In this document: one piece after another, positions 15,924-24,664 of the stretch | Numbering within the stretch: the stretch's first letter is position 1 | How the letters are laid out: each line of letters opens with the position of its first letter | Origin: Heritagella sp051881655 | GTDB taxonomy: Bacteria > Bacillota > Clostridia > Oscillospirales > Acutalibacteraceae | Reading direction: 5' to 3' | DNA length: 38,819 nt | Assembly: GCA_051881655.1 (NCBI GenBank) | Contig: JBJEQH010000154.1 | Coordinates: forward strand, 1 to 38,819 | The notes under the pieces: model-generated | The model's input: the letters and a program-made list of their open reading frames with translations, nothing else | Databases searched by the model: none | Told to the model about the DNA's origin: nothing | Made by a program: the position numbers and the translations under genes

Positions 15924-15966
15924 AAAAAAGTCCCGCCGGAGCTGCTTTTTCGCCAGGCGGCGGGAC
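15924..15966 (-). terminator. intrinsic terminator after the foldase-like lipoprotein gene
   Basis: On the minus strand GTCCCGCCG (15966-15958) pairs with CGGCGGGAC (15938-15930), followed by TTTTTT (15929-15924). Between it and the FHA-SEDS gene a TATACT and a small AGCGGG/CCCGCT hairpin (15834-15853) are seen, but no convincing -35. Confidence 0.85.
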
Positions 15967-15999
15967 GGCAGGACGGCGGGACAAAGGTTCATCGGATTC

Positions 16000-17106
16000 T
16001 CAGTCCTCGGGAGTGGGTGTGGGCGTAGCCGTGGAAGAGAATTTTTCCACAAACATGGCCGGGTCATAGGCTCCGACCACTTCACTGTTCCACTCGATAT
16101 CGGTAAGGGAATCAGCCCCTTCTTTCAGCATGGCGTCAAATTCGTCGCCGCGCATCTCGCTGAGGATAGCGCTGCGGGTGCCGTCGCTCTCCAAATGCTG
16201 CTGGCATTCGTCAAAAATCGGATTTTTCTGCAAAATCACGTACAAATGCTGCTCGGGCAGCCCGAAGGTGACAACCTCCCCTTCCTTTATCTCCGCCAGT
16301 TTCCCGAGAAAATCCTCCGGATACAGCAGGCTCTCGCTGGTGGGGTCGATGGTGTCCTGTGTCAGAAGATCATAGGAAGCCTCGCTCTTCTCCTTATAGG
16401 CCTGCGCTGCCTTTTCCATGGTGCTGTTCCCCTCACGGATGGAGAGGGCATACCCGTCAAACGTATCGGTAACTTCCTTCTTCGCGTCCCCGTCCATTTC
16501 CACGGTTTCGCCGTCTTCGTTCTTCGTGGTCAGGGAAGCACAGAAATACTGAAAGGTCACATATTTGTTGTCGTAATACTCGTGGATTTCCTCGTCGGAG
16601 ACCTCTTTTTCTCCGCCTTTTCCATAGATATCCATGAAGACGGCGGCGTACATCACGGCGTACCGGGCATAGGCACGGGAGAAGGACTCCTGAGAAATCC
16701 CGTAGGAATCAAAGGTGCTGCCCAGGCTGGACCAGTAGTTGGAGGCCATGCTCTTGACGGTGCTCTCCTGTTCCGGCGAGAGAGTCAGATCCCGTTCCTC
16801 CATCAGTTGCTCCACATAGAACAGGCGACGAGTCAGGGACTTGGCTTCCTCCAAAATCCAGTCAGAGGCCTTCATGCCGTCGAACTCCGTGTCCATCAGC
16901 GGCACGGTTTTGTCGGTGCGGCTGTTTTCCGCCTCGTTAAAAGCGGCGAACAGCTCGTAAATATACACGCCCGTGGCCAGGGTGTCGTCCCCGCGCTTGG
17001 CGCTCCAGGTTTTTGATTCCGAGTAACAGCCGGTGCAAACTCCCAACAGGAGCATCGCGCTCAGCAGCGCGGCCAGCCCTTTTTTACCCCATTTTTTCAT
17101 GTTCAT
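16000..17106 (-). CDS. lipoprotein, SurA/PrsA-like foldase (degenerate)
   Basis: 368 residues. It has a lipoprotein signal peptide with a basic N-terminus, a hydrophobic stretch to about residue 23 and Cys27 (VCTGC) as the likely lipidated residue. A helical body resembles the SurA N-terminal fold (ERDLTLSPEQEST and VSDEEIHEYYDNKY). The parvulin-like part (about 185-310) is recognisable only by pattern, with no clear catalytic histidine motif, so isomerase activity is doubtful and a chaperone role more likely. The C-terminus ends in a TPTPTPED tail. Position supports the call: pth, mfd and a PpiC/SurA-type gene in this order are a conserved block in Clostridia. SD AAAGGG lies 8 bases before the ATG. 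A promoter lies between it and mfd. Confidence 0.75.
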   Translation of the reverse strand: MNMKKWGKKGLAALLSAMLLLGVCTGCYSESKTWSAKRGDDTLATGVYIYELFAAFNEAENSRTDKTVPLMDTEFDGMKASDWILEEAKSLTRRLFYVEQLMEERDLTLSPEQESTVKSMASNYWSSLGSTFDSYGISQESFSRAYARYAVMYAAVFMDIYGKGGEKEVSDEEIHEYYDNKYVTFQYFCASLTTKNEDGETVEMDGDAKKEVTDTFDGYALSIREGNSTMEKAAQAYKEKSEASYDLLTQDTIDPTSESLLYPEDFLGKLAEIKEGEVVTFGLPEQHLYVILQKNPIFDECQQHLESDGTRSAILSEMRGDEFDAMLKEGADSLTDIEWNSEVVGAYDPAMFVEKFSSTATPTPTPED

Positions 17107-17179
17107 AATCCTACCCTTTCTTTTCCGTCCTGCCGGTCCGAATCCGGCGGCCCGCCCTCTGGCGGCAAAACTGACTTCT

Positions 17180-17208
17180 ATTATACCGTGCCTGGGTGCG
17201 TTTGTCCA
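17180..17208 (-). promoter_or_regulatory. promoter of the foldase-like lipoprotein gene
   Basis: On the minus strand TGGACA (17208-17203), 17 bases, TATAAT (17185-17180). It sits in the 139-base gap after mfd, where no terminator is seen, so the gene may be read both from here and from the pth-mfd transcript. A GC-rich leader of about 65 bases with possible small hairpins follows. Confidence 0.75.
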
Positions 17209-17245
17209 GAATCTTCCTGCCGCCGCGGGGGGATTTTGGCCGGAT

Positions 17246-20200
17246 TTAGCCTTTTTTCTCCGATTCGGGGCTTTCCCCGCACAGAAGGGCCAGCGCCTGC
17301 TCCAGTACCGTCAGGGGCTCCTGCCCCAAAAGCCGCACACTGAAGTACGGTCTCCCGCCGGCCGAGAACAGCACCTGCCCCTTTTTCATGCCCGCTACGA
17401 GAAGGGACAGGCTCTGCATATCCACTGTTTCCGGGTACAGCAGCAGGGTGTTCTGCTGCTGTTTGATCTCGGTCATCCCGGCGCGGGTGGCCATGCTGCG
17501 CAGCAGCGCCACATCCACCAGCCCCTGCACGCTGCGGGGCGGCTCGCCAAATCGGTCGATCAGTTCGTCGATCACATCGGCGGCATCCTCATAATTGCGG
17601 ATATCGGCAATGCGGCGGTAAATCTCCAGCCGCTGGGACAGGTTTTCGATGTAGCTCTCGGGAATATGGGCCTGTACCTGCAGATCGATCAGGCAGCCGC
17701 CCTCCACCGGGGCCGGTTTTTCGCCTTTTTCCAAGCTGATGGCCTCGTTGAGCAGCTTTACATACATGTCGTAGCCCACCGATTCCATGTGCCCGTGCTG
17801 CTCGCCCCCCAGAATGTTGCCGGCGCCCCGGATTTCCAGGTCGCGCATGGCGATTTTAAAGCCAGAGCCGAATTCGGTAAATTCCCGGATGGCGGACAGG
17901 CGCTTTTCCGCAATCTCGGAGAGAACCTTGTTGCGGGTAAAAGTGAAATACGCATAGGCCCGGCGGGACGAGCGGCCTACCCGGCCGCGGATCTGATGCA
18001 GCTGGGACAGGCCCAGCCGGTCGGCGTTGTCGATAATCAGGGTATTGGCATTGGGCACATCCACGCCGGTTTCGATAATGGTGGTGCACACCAGAATGTC
18101 AATTTCGTGGTCGATCATCCGGCGCCACACCTCGGACAGTTCATTCTCACTCATTTTTCCGTGGCCGATCCCGATGCGCGCTTCCGGAATCATGGCGGCC
18201 AGACCGGCGGCCAGCCGCTCGATCGAGCCCACATCGTTGTGCAGGTAGAAGACCTGGCCGCCCCGGCGCAGTTCACGGCGGATGGCCTCGTTGAGAATCT
18301 GGGGGTCGTGCTCCAGTACATAGGTCTGTACCGGGTGGCGGTCGTGGGGCGCTTCTTCAATCACCGACATATCCCGTATGCCGGACAGCGCCATATTCAG
18401 GGTGCGGGGAATGGGGGTAGCCGACAGGGTCAGCACATCCACATTCTGGCACACCTGCTTCAGCTTTTCCTTCTGTGCCACGCCGAACCGTTGTTCCTCG
18501 TCAATCACCACCAGCCCCAGGTCGCGGAACTGCACGTCTTTCGAGACCAGGCGGTGGGTGCCCACGATGATGTCCACCTCGCCGCGCCGCAGTTTCCGCA
18601 GGATCTCCTCCTGCTGGGCCGGAGTGCGGAAGCGCGACAGCAGCTCCACCCGCACGGGGAAGCCCTCCATGCGCTGGCAGATGGTCTGGTAGTGCTGCCA
18701 GGCGAGAATGGTGGTGGGCACCAGAAAGGCGCACTGTTTGCTGTCACTGACGCATTTAAAGGCAGCGCGCAGCGCCACCTCGGTTTTGCCGAAGCCCACG
18801 TCGCCGCACAGCAGCCGGTCCATGGGGGCCTGTCGTTCCATGTCGTCCTTGATCTCATTGATGCAGCGAAGCTGATCCTCGGTCTCCTCATAAGGGAAAT
18901 GGGATTCAAAATCGTGCTGCCATTCGCTGTCCGGGGAAAAGGCGTGGCCCTTGGCATTCATGCGCTGGGCATACAGCTTTGTCAGCTCCTTGGCCATGTC
19001 CTGCACCGCTTTGCGCACCCGGGTTTTGGCCTTCTGCCATTCCGTGCCGCCCAGCCGGTTCAGGCGCACCGAGGAATCCTCCCGGGGACCGATGTACTTG
19101 GAGACCAGATCCAGCTGGGTGACCGGGACGTACAGTACGTCATTTTTGGCGTAGCGGATTTTGATGTAGTCCTTCACCACCCCCTGCAGGTCCAGCTTGC
19201 GGATACCGTCGAACACACCGATGCCGTGGGTAGCATGGACCACATAATCCCCGGGGGTCAGTTCGCTGAGGGAGTAGACCTCCTGGGCATTTTTGTTCCG
19301 CTTTTTCCGGGGGGCGGAGCGCACGGCACCCATGGACTGGTGCCCCTGGGTGATCAGGAAAAAGCCCGCCTGCGGGTATTCAAATCCCGCCGACAGCGTG
19401 CCCGGGGTGACGGCCACTGTCCCTTTGGGGATCACGGCGGGCGCGGAGAGAAAGGCGGCCGGAAGCCCGGCGGCTTTTAAATCGGCTGCGACAATGCGGG
19501 CGTTTTTTTCGCTGCCGGCCAGCACCACACAGCTCTCACGGCTGTGCAGGGCGGCCTGCAGATCTTCCTCCAGCAGCTGGGTGCTGCCGCCCCAGCAGGA
19601 GAGCTGGCGGACCGAGGCGCTCACGGCCAGGCGCACCGGAGTGTCATAGCTGCCGTGCAGGAAGGTGTCGAGATACAGAGTGCGGTTTTCCTGCAGATGG
19701 CCCAGCAGGTCCTCCCAGTCCTGGGAGTAGCGGTCCAGGCCGCGGCACAGAACTCCCTCTTCCAGGTAGGCGCGCAGCTCTTCGCCCCACTGCCACTGGG
19801 AAGCCCGCACCCGCTCCTTGGAACGGGTGTACTCCGATACCACCAGCAAATCCCCCTCCCGCATATAATCGAAAAGGGTGGCCGGTTTTTCGTATACAAA
19901 AGGAAGAAATTTGTCCTTCGAGCCCAGCGGCAGCCCCTCGTCCAGGCGGTCGGCCTCCTGCTGCAGGATGGCCCGGGCGGCCGGGGCGTTTTTGCCGCGC
20001 AGCGAGCGGGCATGGGCGCGGATCCGGTCGGACAATGCCTTTTTATTGTCGATTAACACCTCGTTGGAGGGGGTGATGCGGATGCTGGGCAGCATTTCGG
20101 TGCGGCGCTGGGTTTCGGGATCGAACAGCGAGAGGGTGTCGATCTCGTCATCCCAGAATTCCACGCGCACCGGCGAGGAAATCCCCGGAGTGCAGAAATC

Positions 20201-20746
20201 CACAATGCCGCCGCGCACGGAAAAGAGGCCGGGCCCGTCGGTCAGCTCGCTGCGCTCACAGCCGCAGCGCAGCAGCACGCGGCACAGCTCCTCGGGGTTC
20301 AGCCGCTGTCCCGGGGTCAGGGTGATGGTGCGGCGGCGCAGCTCTTCGGGGGGAAGGGTGTACTGCAGCGCGGCATCCGCACAGGTGACCACGCACCGGC
20401 AGCCTTCCTCCCCCTCTTCCAAAAGGGAGCACAGCACCTGCAGGCGCTGGTGCTCGTACTCGTGGCTACTGCCGTCGGTATGGCGCAGGGAAAAATCGCG
20501 CAGGGGGTAAAACAGCGTTCGGCAGCCCATGGCATTCAGGTCCCCGGCCAGCCGGGCCGCCTCACTCTCCTCCCCGGCGATCAGCAGTGCCCGGGTGGAG
20601 AGCCGGGAACAGAGAGTGGCCACCAGATGGGCCTTGTGAATGGAGGAAAGGCCTGACACGGCCCCGGGCAGCGTGTGGGCGCGCACGGCGTCCTCCAACT
20701 GCTTATAAAAACTCTGCGAGAGAAGGGCTTCTTCAAAAAAGCGCAT
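17246..20746 (-). CDS. mfd: transcription-repair coupling factor
   Basis: 1166 residues, full length. It removes RNA polymerase stalled at DNA lesions and recruits UvrA. In order are the UvrB-like N-terminal domains, the RNA polymerase interaction domain (PGDYVVHATHGIGVFDG, about 490-510), the helicase core with Walker A GDVGFGKTE (about residue 645), the DEEQ box (VVIDEEQRFGV), the motif III SATPIPRT and the RecG-like TRG segment ending in QIRGRVGRS. A C-terminal autoinhibitory domain follows. SD AAGGAGA lies 7 bases before the ATG. It is 41 bases downstream of pth, in one transcript. Cytoplasmic ATPase. Confidence 0.98.
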   Translation of the reverse strand: MRFFEEALLSQSFYKQLEDAVRAHTLPGAVSGLSSIHKAHLVATLCSRLSTRALLIAGEESEAARLAGDLNAMGCRTLFYPLRDFSLRHTDGSSHEYEHQRLQVLCSLLEEGEEGCRCVVTCADAALQYTLPPEELRRRTITLTPGQRLNPEELCRVLLRCGCERSELTDGPGLFSVRGGIVDFCTPGISSPVRVEFWDDEIDTLSLFDPETQRRTEMLPSIRITPSNEVLIDNKKALSDRIRAHARSLRGKNAPAARAILQQEADRLDEGLPLGSKDKFLPFVYEKPATLFDYMREGDLLVVSEYTRSKERVRASQWQWGEELRAYLEEGVLCRGLDRYSQDWEDLLGHLQENRTLYLDTFLHGSYDTPVRLAVSASVRQLSCWGGSTQLLEEDLQAALHSRESCVVLAGSEKNARIVAADLKAAGLPAAFLSAPAVIPKGTVAVTPGTLSAGFEYPQAGFFLITQGHQSMGAVRSAPRKKRNKNAQEVYSLSELTPGDYVVHATHGIGVFDGIRKLDLQGVVKDYIKIRYAKNDVLYVPVTQLDLVSKYIGPREDSSVRLNRLGGTEWQKAKTRVRKAVQDMAKELTKLYAQRMNAKGHAFSPDSEWQHDFESHFPYEETEDQLRCINEIKDDMERQAPMDRLLCGDVGFGKTEVALRAAFKCVSDSKQCAFLVPTTILAWQHYQTICQRMEGFPVRVELLSRFRTPAQQEEILRKLRRGEVDIIVGTHRLVSKDVQFRDLGLVVIDEEQRFGVAQKEKLKQVCQNVDVLTLSATPIPRTLNMALSGIRDMSVIEEAPHDRHPVQTYVLEHDPQILNEAIRRELRRGGQVFYLHNDVGSIERLAAGLAAMIPEARIGIGHGKMSENELSEVWRRMIDHEIDILVCTTIIETGVDVPNANTLIIDNADRLGLSQLHQIRGRVGRSSRRAYAYFTFTRNKVLSEIAEKRLSAIREFTEFGSGFKIAMRDLEIRGAGNILGGEQHGHMESVGYDMYVKLLNEAISLEKGEKPAPVEGGCLIDLQVQAHIPESYIENLSQRLEIYRRIADIRNYEDAADVIDELIDRFGEPPRSVQGLVDVALLRSMATRAGMTEIKQQQNTLLLYPETVDMQSLSLLVAGMKKGQVLFSAGGRPYFSVRLLGQEPLTVLEQALALLCGESPESEKKG

Positions 20747-20787
20747 GGTACATCTCCTTGAAAAAGAATGAAAAGGGGAAGGAGGGA

Positions 20788-21405
20788 TCAGGAATTAAAG
20801 CGGTTCATCGCTTCGTCCAGACGGCCGTCCAGGATTAGCGAGCAGACCTGCGGGATTTTCTCATACACCTGCTGCATCACCGCCGATTCCTCCTTGCTGT
20901 AATGGGACAGTACCCAGTCGGCCAGGTCCCAGCCCGCATCGGGCTTCTGCCCTACGCCGATCTTCACCCGGGGGAACGTGTCCTTTCCGGTCAGATACAG
21001 GATGTTTTTCACCCCGTTATGGCCGCCGTCACTGCCTTTGCGGCGGATCCGCATCCGGCCGCAGGGCAGCGAGATATCATCGAACAGAAGCAGAACCCGC
21101 TCGGCGGGGATTTTATAAAACTGCATGGCCTCCTGCACGGACTGACCCGACAGGTTCATGAAGGTAGAGGGCTTGAGCAGCAGAACCCGGTGACCCATCA
21201 GGCTGCCCACCGCCGTCAGCCCCTTGAATTTCAGCCGGTCGATGGTCATATGCATGGAATCGGCCAGCGCGTCCACGGCGGCAAAGCCGGTGTTGTGCCG
21301 GGTGTTCTCGTACTGGCGTCCGGGGTTTCCCAGACCGGCGATGATCCATTCCACCGGCCCACTGGCCTGACTGTGGATCGGATCGTTTTTTCGGGAAAAG
21401 AACAT
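20788..21405 (-). CDS. pth: peptidyl-tRNA hydrolase
   Basis: 205 residues. It cleaves peptidyl-tRNA released from stalled ribosomes. Family marks are GLGNPGRQYENTRHN with catalytic His37, KPSTFMNLSG with Asn84, the acidic LFDDISLP with Asp110 and the GGHNGVK segment. The first ~15 residues are an extension beyond the usual start of the fold. SD GGAGG lies about 8 bases before the ATG. It is the first gene of the pth-mfd transcript, with a clear promoter 125 bases upstream and a hairpin in the leader. Confidence 0.97.
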   Translation of the reverse strand: MFFSRKNDPIHSQASGPVEWIIAGLGNPGRQYENTRHNTGFAAVDALADSMHMTIDRLKFKGLTAVGSLMGHRVLLLKPSTFMNLSGQSVQEAMQFYKIPAERVLLLFDDISLPCGRMRIRRKGSDGGHNGVKNILYLTGKDTFPRVKIGVGQKPDAGWDLADWVLSHYSKEESAVMQQVYEKIPQVCSLILDGRLDEAMNRFNS

Positions 21406-21482
21406 AAGGGTACCTCCGTATATACATAAAGAATAGCGAAAGGAAAGGGCGAAAACCGTCAGAAATAGGGGCAGCAGAGTAC

Positions 21483-21507
21483 GGCGGGACAGAAGCCCTG
21501 CCCCGCC
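21483..21507 (-). promoter_or_regulatory. hairpin in the pth leader
   Basis: On the minus strand GGCGGGGCAG (21507-21498) pairs with CTGTCCCGCC (21492-21483), a 10 bp stem with one G-U pair and a 5-base loop. No T-run follows, so it is a leader structure rather than a terminator. It lies between promoter and start codon. Confidence 0.5.
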
Positions 21508-21530
21508 TGTTTTGCCGTATCCGTGTGCTC

Positions 21531-21559
21531 AGTATACCAATCCGGAGAGAAAATTGCAA
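21531..21559 (-). promoter_or_regulatory. promoter of the pth-mfd transcript
   Basis: On the minus strand TTGCAA (21559-21554), 17 bases, TATACT (21536-21531), with TGG before the -10. Confidence 0.75.
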
Positions 21560-21708
21560 GAACACAAAAAGCAAAAAAGGGGGACCGGACCGTGCGGAAA
21601 AAGAGGAAAGGGAGGAGGCGGTGCCGCAGGAGGGGGGACCCCGGCGAAAAACGAGTAAAAATCACGAACTTCTTTTGTAAATCCGGGGGAAATTTTCGAA
21701 AAAAGCTA

Positions 21709-21737
21709 TGGCAATTGCGCAGGTGATTTGCTATAAT
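21709..21737 (+). promoter_or_regulatory. extended -10 promoter of ppdK
   Basis: TGGCAA (21709-21714), 17 bases, then TGC-TATAAT with the -10 at 21732-21737. Start of transcription is expected near 21744, leaving a leader of about 114 bases. The stretch 21560-21708 shows no gene that I can support. Confidence 0.75.
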
Positions 21738-21743
21738 ACACAT

Positions 21744-21841
21744 GGTAGCTGTCGGCTGCGTAATTTCACGCGCCGTTTTTCGGGGAAACCCGTTTTTTCA
21801 GCTGGTTAAATTGGGAATCGGATTCCCGATTTTAAAATTTT
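21744..21841 (+). promoter_or_regulatory. structured ppdK leader: three hairpins each followed by a T-tract
   Basis: Hairpin A: GGC-T-GCGT (21754-21761) with ACGCGCC (21768-21774), then GTTTTT. Hairpin B: CGGG-GAAA-CCCG (21781-21792 region), a GNRA-type tetraloop, then TTTTTT. Hairpin C: AAATTGGGAAT (21808-21818) with ATTCCCGATTT (21822-21832), loop CGG, then a T/A tract ending just before the SD AGGAGGT. The series resembles tandem attenuators. No known riboswitch class was recognised. Confidence 0.55.
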
Positions 21842-21857
21842 TAGGAGGTAGATACCC

Positions 21858-24494
21858 ATGAGCCACAAGTATGTGTACAAGTTCTCTGAAGGCAACAAGG
21901 ACATGAGAGAGCTCCTCGGCGGTAAGGGTGCGAACCTGGCCGAAATGACCAAGGCCGGCATGCCCGTGCCCCAGGGCTTTACCGTTTCCACGGAAGCCTG
22001 CACCCAGTATTATGCAGATGGCCGTAAGATCAATGAGGATATCCAGGCAGAGATTTTCGCCAACCTGGCTGACCTGGAAGAGCTGGTCGGCAAGAAGTTC
22101 GGCGATGTCAACAACCCCCTGCTGGTTTCGGTTCGTTCCGGTGCCCGTGCTTCCATGCCCGGCATGATGGATACCATCCTGAACCTCGGTCTGAATGATC
22201 AGGCTGTCGAGGGTCTGGCCAAGCTGACCAACAACCCCCGTTTTGCTTATGACTCCTATCGCCGTTTCGTTCAGATGTTCTCGGACGTCGTTATGGAACT
22301 GCCCAAGAGCGAGTTTGAGAAGATCATCGACGAGATGAAGGAAGAAAAGGGCGTAACGCAGGACGTAGAGCTGGATGCCGACGATATGAAGGCTCTGGTA
22401 GAGAAGTTCAAGTCCCTGTATAAGGCCCATCAGGGGAAGGAATTCCCCCAGGATCCCAAGGAGCAGCTGATCGAAGCGGTTCGCGCCGTATTCCGTTCCT
22501 GGGACAACCCCCGTGCGAACGTGTACCGCCGTATGAACGAGATCCCCTACGACTGGGGCACCGCCGTCAACGTACAGTGCATGGCGTTCGGTAACTCCGG
22601 CAACAACTCCGGTACCGGCGTGGCCTTTACCCGCAACCCCGCTACCGGCGAAAAGGGTCTGTTCGGCGAGTATCTGATCAATGCCCAGGGCGAAGACGTC
22701 GTGGCCGGTATCCGTACTCCCTCCCCGATTGCCAAGCTGCAGGAAGAAATGCCCGAAGTGTATGACCAGTTCGTGGAGATCTCCACCCGTCTGGAAAAGC
22801 ACTACAAGGATATGCAGGACATGGAATTCACCATTGAAAACGGCAAGCTGTTCATGCTGCAGACCCGTAACGGCAAGCGTACCGCACAGGCTGCCCTGAA
22901 GATCGCCGTTGACCTGGTGGATGAGGGCATGATCGACGAGAACGAAGCGGTTCTGCGCGTCGAGCCCAAGCAGCTGGATTCCCTGCTGCACCCGCAGTTT
23001 GACGCTGCCGAGCTGAAGAAGGCCCAGGCGATCGGCAAGGGCCTGGCTGCTTCTCCCGGCGCTGCCTGCGGTCAGGTTGTCTTCTCCGCGGAAGACGCAG
23101 AAGAAAAGGTTAAGAGCGGCGAGATGCCCAAGGTCATCCTCGTCCGTCTGGAGACTTCCCCCGAAGATATCGTCGGCATGCAGGTTTCCCAGGGCATCCT
23201 GACGGTTCGCGGCGGCATGACCTCTCACGCGGCGGTTGTCGCCCGTGGTATGGGCACCTGCTGCGTATCCGGCTGCGGCGAGATCGCTGTTGACTATGAC
23301 AAGAAAGAATTCACCCTGGCTGGCCAGACCTTCAAAGAGGGCGACTGGATCTCCATTGATGGCTCCACCGGCAACATCTACGGCGGCATCATCCCCACCG
23401 TGGAAGCTTCCATCTCCGGCGACTTCGGCCGCTACATGAGCTGGGCCGACAATGTCCGCAAGCTGAAGGTTCTGACCAACGCCGATAACCCCCGCGATGC
23501 CCAGCAGGCTATGGATCTGGGTGCTGAGGGCATCGGTCTGTGCCGTACCGAGCATATGTTCTTTGAGGAGACCCGTATCAAGGCTGTCCGCGAGATGATC
23601 GTGGCCCGTACGGTGGAAGCCCGCAAAGAGGCTCTGGCGAAGATCGAACCCTATCAGCAGGGCGACTTTGAGGCCATGTACCGCATCTGCGGCGACAAGC
23701 CCATGACCATCCGTTATCTGGATCCGCCGCTGCACGAGTTCCTGCCCACCAAGGAAGAGGACATTGTTGAAATCGCCGGCGAGCTGAACATCAGCGTGGA
23801 CGAGCTGAAGAATGTCATCGCTTCCCTGCATGAATTCAACCCCATGATGGGTCACCGCGGATGCCGTCTGGCTGTTTCCTATCCGGAAATCGCCGAGATG
23901 CAGACCAATGCCGTGATCAAGGCTGCCATTAACGTCTCCAAGGAGACCGGCGTCATGATCGTTCCCCATATCATGATCCCGCTGGTTGGCGAAGTGAAGG
24001 AACTGGCCTTCGTTAAGAAGATCGTTGTGGAAACCGCCGACAAGCTGATCAAAGAAGCTGGTATCGACATGAAGTACGAGGTCGGCACCATGATCGAAAT
24101 CCCGCGTGCGGCTGTTACCGCCGGCGAGATTGCCAAGGAAGCGGACTTCTTCAGCTTCGGCACCAACGATCTGACCCAGATGACCTTCGGCTTCAGCCGT
24201 GACGACGCTGGCAAGTTCCTGAGCTACTACTACGACAACAAGATCTATGAGAGCGATCCGTTTGCTCACCTGGATCAGAATGGCGTAGGCGTGCTGATTA
24301 AGATGGCTGCCGAGAACGGCCGCAAGACCCGCCCGAACCTGGGCCTGGGCATCTGCGGTGAGCACGGCGGCGACCCGACCTCCGTCGAGTTCTGCCACAA
24401 CGTGGGTCTGGACTATGTGTCCTGCTCTCCGTTCCGTGTTCCGATCGCCCGTCTGGCTGCCGCTCAGGCTGCCGTAAAGGAACTGAAGAAGTAA
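21858..24494 (+). CDS. ppdK: pyruvate, phosphate dikinase
   Basis: 878 residues, full length (the Clostridium symbiosum enzyme has 874). It interconverts pyruvate + ATP + Pi and PEP + AMP + PPi, used by many anaerobes in a PPi-linked glycolysis or for gluconeogenesis. The N-terminal ATP-grasp domain begins GGKGANLAEM. The swivelling phosphohistidine is His457 in GGMTSHAAVVARG. The C-terminal PEP/pyruvate barrel has the catalytic Cys833 in GICGEHGGDP. SD AGGAGGT lies about 9 bases before the ATG. Codon use differs sharply from the neighbours: arginine is mostly CGT/CGC, and GGT, GCT and GTT are frequent, the pattern of a very highly expressed gene. A strong terminator follows. Confidence 0.98.
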   Translation: MSHKYVYKFSEGNKDMRELLGGKGANLAEMTKAGMPVPQGFTVSTEACTQYYADGRKINEDIQAEIFANLADLEELVGKKFGDVNNPLLVSVRSGARASMPGMMDTILNLGLNDQAVEGLAKLTNNPRFAYDSYRRFVQMFSDVVMELPKSEFEKIIDEMKEEKGVTQDVELDADDMKALVEKFKSLYKAHQGKEFPQDPKEQLIEAVRAVFRSWDNPRANVYRRMNEIPYDWGTAVNVQCMAFGNSGNNSGTGVAFTRNPATGEKGLFGEYLINAQGEDVVAGIRTPSPIAKLQEEMPEVYDQFVEISTRLEKHYKDMQDMEFTIENGKLFMLQTRNGKRTAQAALKIAVDLVDEGMIDENEAVLRVEPKQLDSLLHPQFDAAELKKAQAIGKGLAASPGAACGQVVFSAEDAEEKVKSGEMPKVILVRLETSPEDIVGMQVSQGILTVRGGMTSHAAVVARGMGTCCVSGCGEIAVDYDKKEFTLAGQTFKEGDWISIDGSTGNIYGGIIPTVEASISGDFGRYMSWADNVRKLKVLTNADNPRDAQQAMDLGAEGIGLCRTEHMFFEETRIKAVREMIVARTVEARKEALAKIEPYQQGDFEAMYRICGDKPMTIRYLDPPLHEFLPTKEEDIVEIAGELNISVDELKNVIASLHEFNPMMGHRGCRLAVSYPEIAEMQTNAVIKAAINVSKETGVMIVPHIMIPLVGEVKELAFVKKIVVETADKLIKEAGIDMKYEVGTMIEIPRAAVTAGEIAKEADFFSFGTNDLTQMTFGFSRDDAGKFLSYYYDNKIYESDPFAHLDQNGVGVLIKMAAENGRKTRPNLGLGICGEHGGDPTSVEFCHNVGLDYVSCSPFRVPIARLAAAQAAVKELKK

Positions 24495-24545
24495 TTCGAA
24501 AGAAAAACCCTTCTTTTCCCTGCGGATATCGAATCGCTGAATAAG

Positions 24546-24586
24546 ACCGCCCCTGTTTTCCCGATGGAAAGCAGGGGCGGTTTTTT
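24546..24586 (+). terminator. intrinsic terminator of ppdK
   Basis: CCGCCCCTG (24547-24555) pairs with CAGGGGCGG (24572-24580), with an inner TTTCC/GGAAA stem, then six T (24581-24586). Confidence 0.93.
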
Positions 24587-24590
24587 GTAT

Positions 24591-24635
24591 GCAAAAGGCC
24601 CATGTCCCGGGCAGCTTGTTCCGGGCATGGGCCTT
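24591..24635 (-). terminator. intrinsic terminator of the seven-gene glycan operon
   Basis: On the minus strand a stem of about 15 bp (24635-24621 with 24610-24595, one bulge; core AAGGCCCATG) is followed by TTTT (24596-24593). It lies back to back with the ppdK terminator. Confidence 0.85.
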
Positions 24636-24664
24636 CTATATAAATGATCAGGGAGAAACCCTTC

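Noticed and set aside
17033..19480. 815-residue open frame antisense to mfd
   Set aside because: Composition is typical of an antisense shadow (His, Gln and Gly rich); mfd is unambiguous.
21459..21743. 94-residue minus-strand open frame upstream of pth
   Set aside because: It overlaps both the pth promoter and the ppdK promoter, has no SD, and its composition (Phe, Arg, Pro) is that of non-coding sequence.
21798..24398. 866-residue open frame antisense to ppdK
   Set aside because: It mirrors the strongly biased codon use of ppdK, which removes antisense stops. No motif, no SD, and it would run into the ppdK promoter leader.
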